64,000 nucleotides of DNA from Mayfieldus sp963772265. GTDB lineage: Bacteria > Actinomycetota > Thermoleophilia > Solirubrobacterales > 70-9. Under the pieces are notes generated by a model. The model made no database searches. It was not told where the DNA came from and worked only from the letters and a program-made list of their open reading frames with translations. The DNA is taken from assembly GCA_963772265.1 (NCBI GenBank), contig CAVYWS010000002.1, forward strand, positions 675,914-739,913. Direction: 5' to 3'. The translations under genes were made by a program, and so were the position numbers. Position 1 is the first letter of the stretch, and each line of letters starts with the position of its first letter. Shown piece by piece: positions 60,863 to 64,000 of the stretch.

Positions 60863-61489
60863 ATGGCGCCAAATCCCCGACCGATTCCCCGCTTCATCGC
60901 CGACAGCTCGCAGGAGGGGATCCCCTACGGTCGCTTCGCGGAGCAGCTCGCCGAGAGCTTTCGCGCTGCCTGCCGGGAGATCGAGGAGCTGCCGGCGGGG
61001 GTCTCGGCGCCAAGCGAGATCAGCTGGTTCCCGGAGCGGGCCTGGGGCGGGCGGACATGGGTGCCGGCAACCGCTCGCGCCGAGGGGGACGAGGGAACGG
61101 TCGAGCTGTTCGGCCACGTCTCCTACGTTCGGCCCGAGGATGGAGACCCCGAGGACCTGCGGGCGAAGGCCGACTTCACCGACGTCCTGGCCGAGGACAA
61201 CACCGACTGGAAGATCGACCTCAACGACGACGTCGTCGGCCGCTGGCGCGGCGAGGCGGGCATGGCCGGCGACGTGACCCTGGTCTGGGGCCAGCCTCTG
61301 GTCCCCGGGGCGGTCGCCGCAACCGCCGAGCTCGACGCCGAGACCGTCGACCAGGAGCCTCTCTCGGACAACCGCTTCACCCTGATCGCCCTCGATGCGA
61401 TGACGGGCTACGGCGACGAGATCTATATGACCGTGAAGCTGTGGAGCAAGCGGGCGATGGAGCTGGCCGCGGAGAGCCTCTACGACTAG
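60863..61489 (+). CDS. Hypothetical conserved-looking cytosolic protein
   Basis: Protein of 208 residues that I do not recognise. It has no signal or membrane segment, is acidic, and has few low-complexity stretches. Notable segments are ISWFPERAWGGRTWVPATA, VELFGHVSYVRPED, DWKIDLNDDVVGRWRGE, VTLVWGQPLVPGAV, DAMTGYGDEIYMTVKLWSKR. Codon use is like that of its neighbours and the frame is undisturbed, so I take it as a real gene. ATG at 60863. It stands divergent from the P-II/amtB operon, with about 110 bases between starts. Confidence 0.65.
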   Translation: MAPNPRPIPRFIADSSQEGIPYGRFAEQLAESFRAACREIEELPAGVSAPSEISWFPERAWGGRTWVPATARAEGDEGTVELFGHVSYVRPEDGDPEDLRAKADFTDVLAEDNTDWKIDLNDDVVGRWRGEAGMAGDVTLVWGQPLVPGAVAATAELDAETVDQEPLSDNRFTLIALDAMTGYGDEIYMTVKLWSKRAMELAAESLYD

Positions 61490-61525
61490 GCGAGAGACTG
61501 AGCGGGCAATGTCGCGCATGAACGC

Positions 61526-62483
61526 ATGACCCGCGTTGCCGGAGAATTCAAGGCAGCCTTGCCTGTGGAGGAGGCGATCGTCGCCTGCGCCGCGGCGACC
61601 GAAGGGCTCGGGTGGCGTGTCGAGGACGTCGCTGTGGGCCGGATCGTCTCGCACGCCAAAACCGCCTCCGGCCACCCCTTCCGGGTCGAGATGGAGCTGA
61701 GTGACCTTGGAGGGGCGACGGGCATCCGGGTGGCCGCCAGTGACCTGGAAGCCGCGCCGCTTGAGCAGGAGGTGCTGATCGCCGAGCTGAACCGGCTTCG
61801 GGCGGCGATCGAGGCCGGGTCGGCACCGGCGGCCGATCGTCCGCCGCCGCCTCCTCCTCCTCCTCGAGGCTCTTCCGGCAGGCGCGGCCAGCGGGTGGCG
61901 ATGGTGGCAATCATCGCCGTGGTTGTGATCGGCCTGGTGGTCGCGGCGATCGCGATCCTCGGCGGCTCCTCGGATGACTCGACCCCGAAGATCCGCCACC
62001 AGGGCGAAAAGAGCAAGGGCGGAAAGAGCAAGGCCTCGGGCAAGCCCAAGGAATCGCCCGGGCGAAGCACCCGGCGCCAAGAAGAAGCCTCCGAGGCAGC
62101 CATCCGGATCTTCGGAGCTGGGCCAGAGCAAGGAGATCCATGACGCCGACCAGCGGTTCAGGCTGACGCCGACCAGCGTGCAGCGACAGGGGTCCTACAT
62201 CACCGTCGAGGTGAGGCTCACCGGGATCGGCAAGACCGGATACGACCCGCCCGGAAACGGGTTTCAGGCCACCCTGATCGGCAGCGACGGTCAGACCTAC
62301 CGGGTGAAGACCTCCGGGGCGCCTGCCGGGTGCGACCCTCCGGCGGAGAAGCTGCGCGACGGGCAGACGGGCGATGGCTGTCTGCCGTTCGAGGTCTCCG
62401 AGGAAGTGCTGGCATCGACGTTTCGCTACGTGCCGTTCTTCGTCGGCAGCCACCCGGTGCAATGGAGACTCAGGCGAGAGTGA
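61526..62483 (+). CDS. Membrane-anchored protein with cytosolic N-domain and extracytoplasmic C-domain (one frameshift)
   Basis: About 319 residues. An N-terminal domain of about 95 residues (VEEAIVACAAATEGLGWRVEDV, VEMELSDLGGATGIRVAAS, LIAELNRLRAAIEAG) precedes a poly-Pro linker and one membrane segment (VAMVAIIAVVVIGLVVAAIAIL, about residues 132-153). A Lys/Ser-rich linker then breaks frame near 62065; continuing in the next frame gives IHDADQRFRLTPTSVQRQGSYITVEVRLTGIGKTGYDPPGNGF, a beta-rich domain like DUF4352, with two cysteines (AGCDPP, GDGCLPF), ending at 62483. The family is not identified with certainty. Confidence 0.6.
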
Positions 62484-62610
62484 GCGGGACGGCCACGGTG
62501 GAGCATGAGGGACGGCAACGTCGTGCAGGCGACGATCTATTCCGACCCGGCGCAAGCCCTGGAAGCCGCCGGGCACGGCTTCGCGGGCTTCGATCAACCG
62601 GCCAGCCTTC

Positions 62611-62627
62611 GGTAGCCATTGGCTACC
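62611..62627 (+). promoter_or_regulatory. Short palindrome upstream of the IPT/TIG gene
   Basis: GGTAGCC (62611-62617), ATT, GGCTACC (62621-62627) is a perfect 7-bp inverted repeat, 19 bases before the ATG of the IPT/TIG-domain gene. It could be an operator or a leader hairpin; no known motif is matched. Confidence 0.35.
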
Positions 62628-62645
62628 CTTGCGCTGGGGGCACGG

Positions 62646-63521
62646 ATGGAACCCCGGCGAAGACGGACGGACCCAAAACGATGGCTGACCTGGCCGCGCC
62701 CGGCCGTCGTCGTCGGCGTGGCGATCCTCGCCCTGATCTTCGCGGCGCCGGCCCTTGCCGACCCTGTTGTGACGGGAGTCAATCCCAACCACGGACCGCC
62801 CGCGGGAGGAAACCTGGTGACGATCACCGGCACCGGGCTGACTGGCACATCGGAGGTTGATTTCGGCTCTGCCTCCGCAACCCCCAGCTTGACAACCCCC
62901 ACGACGGTTACGGTGAACGCGCCAGCAGGAACTCCCGGACCGGTTCATGTGACCGTGATTGCTATCGGCGTGAGGTCGGCGGCGACCGGCGCCGACCTCT
63001 ACACCTACCACCCGGCGATCACCGAGCTTGTTCGGGCCCACGGGCCTGCCGCCGGGGGCAACCAGGTGGCGATCGTCGGCGTCGGCTTCAGCGGCACACC
63101 GACCGTGATGTTCGGCAGCCGCAGCGCGACCGACGTTCGCCTGCTCGGACCGACGACGATCACGGCTGATGCCCCGCCGGGGAAAGCCGGCCGGACCGTT
63201 GACGTCACGGTGACGACCTCCGACGGCACCAGCAATCCGAGCGGAACGGGCAACGACTACACGTATGACTTAAAGCCGAAGACCTTCCTCACGCACCACC
63301 CCCGCCGCCGTACCCACAGGCGCAGGGTGGCCTTTGCCTTCGACTCGAATTTCGACCGCGCCAAGTTCAGGTGCTTCGACGCGAGGGGCTGGGTGAAGTG
63401 CCACTCGCCACGCGTCTTCCGCCACCTCAAGCCGGGCCGCTACAAGTTCAAGGTCAAGGCGATCGTCAACGGCGTCGCCGACCCGACCCCTGCACGGTTC
63501 ATCTTCCGCATTCTCCGCTGA
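62646..63521 (+). CDS. Secreted protein with two IPT/TIG domains and a basic Cys-containing C-domain
   Basis: Exported protein of about 291 residues. ATG at 62646 is used; the signal is VVVGVAILALIFAAPALA. Two IPT/TIG immunoglobulin-like domains follow: VVTGVNPNHGPPAGGNLVTITGTGLTG (about residues 39-120) and ITELVRAHGPAAGGNQVAIVGVGFSG (about 125-215), each with the G-P-x-x-G-G-x-x-V-x-I core. The final 75 residues are basic with FDRAKFRCFDARGWVKCHSP (two Cys) and LKPGRYKFKVKAIVNGVADPTPARFIF. That pattern (F-x-C, C-x-S-P, G-x-Y-x-F-x-V-x-A) recurs in surface proteins of Solirubrobacter-like bacteria. Probably cell-surface adhesion; the function is not known. Confidence 0.8.
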   Translation: MEPRRRRTDPKRWLTWPRPAVVVGVAILALIFAAPALADPVVTGVNPNHGPPAGGNLVTITGTGLTGTSEVDFGSASATPSLTTPTTVTVNAPAGTPGPVHVTVIAIGVRSAATGADLYTYHPAITELVRAHGPAAGGNQVAIVGVGFSGTPTVMFGSRSATDVRLLGPTTITADAPPGKAGRTVDVTVTTSDGTSNPSGTGNDYTYDLKPKTFLTHHPRRRTHRRRVAFAFDSNFDRAKFRCFDARGWVKCHSPRVFRHLKPGRYKFKVKAIVNGVADPTPARFIFRILR

Positions 63522-63580
63522 GCGCGGCCGCCCTCTTGCCGTCCCACCCCGGGCCCCCGCCGCGAGATACTGCGCGGGCG

Positions 63581-63976
63581 ATGTCGCAGCAGAACATTGA
63601 GCTGGGGCAGGCCATGGTCGAAGCCTTCAACCGCCGGGACTGGGACGCTTTCTCGGCGCTGGCTCACGACGAGATCGACGTGGAGTCGCGCCTGGTTGCC
63701 ATGGAGGGCGCCTACCACGGGCACGAGGGGCTGCGCCGATGGTGGGACAACTTCCTTGGCGCCTTCCCGGACTACACCCTGGAGACCGAGGAGCTGCGCG
63801 ATCTCGGCGACGTGACCATCGCCCACATGCGCGGATGGGGGCACGGGGCCGACAGCGCTGCGCCACTCATCGATCCCTTCTGGATGCCCTTGCGGTGGCG
63901 GGACGGAAAGTGCATCTGGTGGCGCAACTGTTCGACCGAGGAGGAAGCCCTCGAAGCCGTTGGGCAGGGGGAGTAG
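63581..63976 (+). CDS. NTF2/SnoaL-like protein
   Basis: Protein of 131 residues, intact, with the NTF2-like fold: SQQNIELGQAMVEAFNRRDWDAFSAL at the N-terminal helix, EIDVESRLVAMEGAYHGHEGLRRWWDNFLGAFPDYTLE, and the sheet LRDLGDVTIAHMRGWGHGADSAAPL ending GKCIWWRNCSTEEEALEAVG. The ligand or substrate is unknown. ATG at 63581. It is followed after two bases by the start of another member, so this end of the window is a small cluster of the family; a relative lies at 41152-41556. Confidence 0.8.
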   Translation: MSQQNIELGQAMVEAFNRRDWDAFSALAHDEIDVESRLVAMEGAYHGHEGLRRWWDNFLGAFPDYTLETEELRDLGDVTIAHMRGWGHGADSAAPLIDPFWMPLRWRDGKCIWWRNCSTEEEALEAVGQGE

Positions 63977-63978
63977 CG

Positions 63979-64000
63979 ATGTCGGAGGAGAACGTCGAAG
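63979..64000 (+). CDS. NTF2/SnoaL-like protein, start only (runs off the window)
   Basis: Seven codons reading MSEENVE, identical to the opening of the NTF2-like protein at 41152-41556, two bases after the stop of the preceding NTF2-like gene. It is cut by the window edge, so only the beginning can be seen. Confidence 0.6.

Noticed and set aside
1050..62070. Programmed ribosomal frameshifting as the cause of the many shifts
   Set aside because: The sites have no common slippery sequence or downstream structure and lie in unrelated genes, mostly next to short G/C runs; error is simpler.
1..64000. CRISPR arrays, rRNA, tRNA, integrase or insertion sequence
   Set aside because: No regularly spaced direct repeats, no rRNA-like or cloverleaf-like stretch in the gaps, and no transposase or recombinase motif in any convincing frame.

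Overview
The window is GC-rich, densely packed bacterial DNA, most likely from an uncultured actinobacterium of the Thermoleophilia/Solirubrobacterales type. Support for this includes a DUF2342 zincin, an F420-type LLM oxidoreductase, many NTF2/SnoaL-like small proteins, DUF1385, GerW and SpoIID homologues in a non-Bacillus-like context, GTG/TTG starts, and extensive ATGA/GTGA stop-start overlaps. I see no rRNA, tRNA, CRISPR array, integrase or intact insertion sequence. The placement is an inference from gene content, not from a marker tree.

Layout. 1-10.9 kb: HAD hydrolase, a decayed YihY/BrkB gene, a CBS protein, a secreted alpha/beta hydrolase, a SpoIID-like protein, an aldehyde dehydrogenase, a secreted metallophosphoesterase and fumarase (fumC). 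10.9-20 kb: a lipoprotein, two tandem M15-like secreted proteins, ileS, a catalase-like protein, a tautomerase, thioredoxin, a polyprenol-phosphate mannosyltransferase-type enzyme and PolX. 20-31.5 kb: trehalose-phosphatase, two half-size TauE/SafE proteins, arfB, a YhaM-like nuclease, a PAC2/UBP-zinc-finger/YceI operon, a UvrD-like helicase fused to a PD-(D/E)XK Fe-S nuclease, an IMPase-like protein, a DUF2342 protein and an SDR. 31.5-42.7 kb: a very basic histone-H1-like protein behind a possible SOS box, two secreted repeat proteins, a five-gene minus-strand operon (M20 peptidase, DUF1385, methylmalonyl-CoA epimerase, small protein, methyltransferase), rarA, a second aldehyde dehydrogenase, and NTF2-like and LLM genes, some of them broken.

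42.7-51.6 kb carries the most coherent pathway: ccmA-ccmB-ccmC-ccmD-like followed without a gap by hemA-hemC-cobA/hemD, i.e. haem export and cytochrome c maturation joined to tetrapyrrole synthesis. After it come a DUF4232 lipoprotein, PspC/SHOCT proteins, a SAM hydroxide adenosyltransferase-type gene and birA. 51.6-64 kb: GerW and an unusual acidic-insert SF2 helicase, a TlpA-like thioredoxin, NfeD with slipin, GNAT, galT, an amtB/P-II pair with non-canonical key residues, and several secreted or membrane proteins ending in NTF2-like genes.

About twenty otherwise intact genes carry one or more net frameshifts, including essential ones (ileS, hemA). One clear case is a missing C in a C run. 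I read most of these as consensus indel errors in the assembly and give the repaired gene span. A few loci with truncation plus several shifts (the YihY gene, the LLM gene, one NTF2 fragment) may be true pseudogenes. The most interesting biology is the amtB/P-II pair: glutamate replaces the first pore histidine in AmtB and valine replaces Tyr51 in the P-II T-loop.
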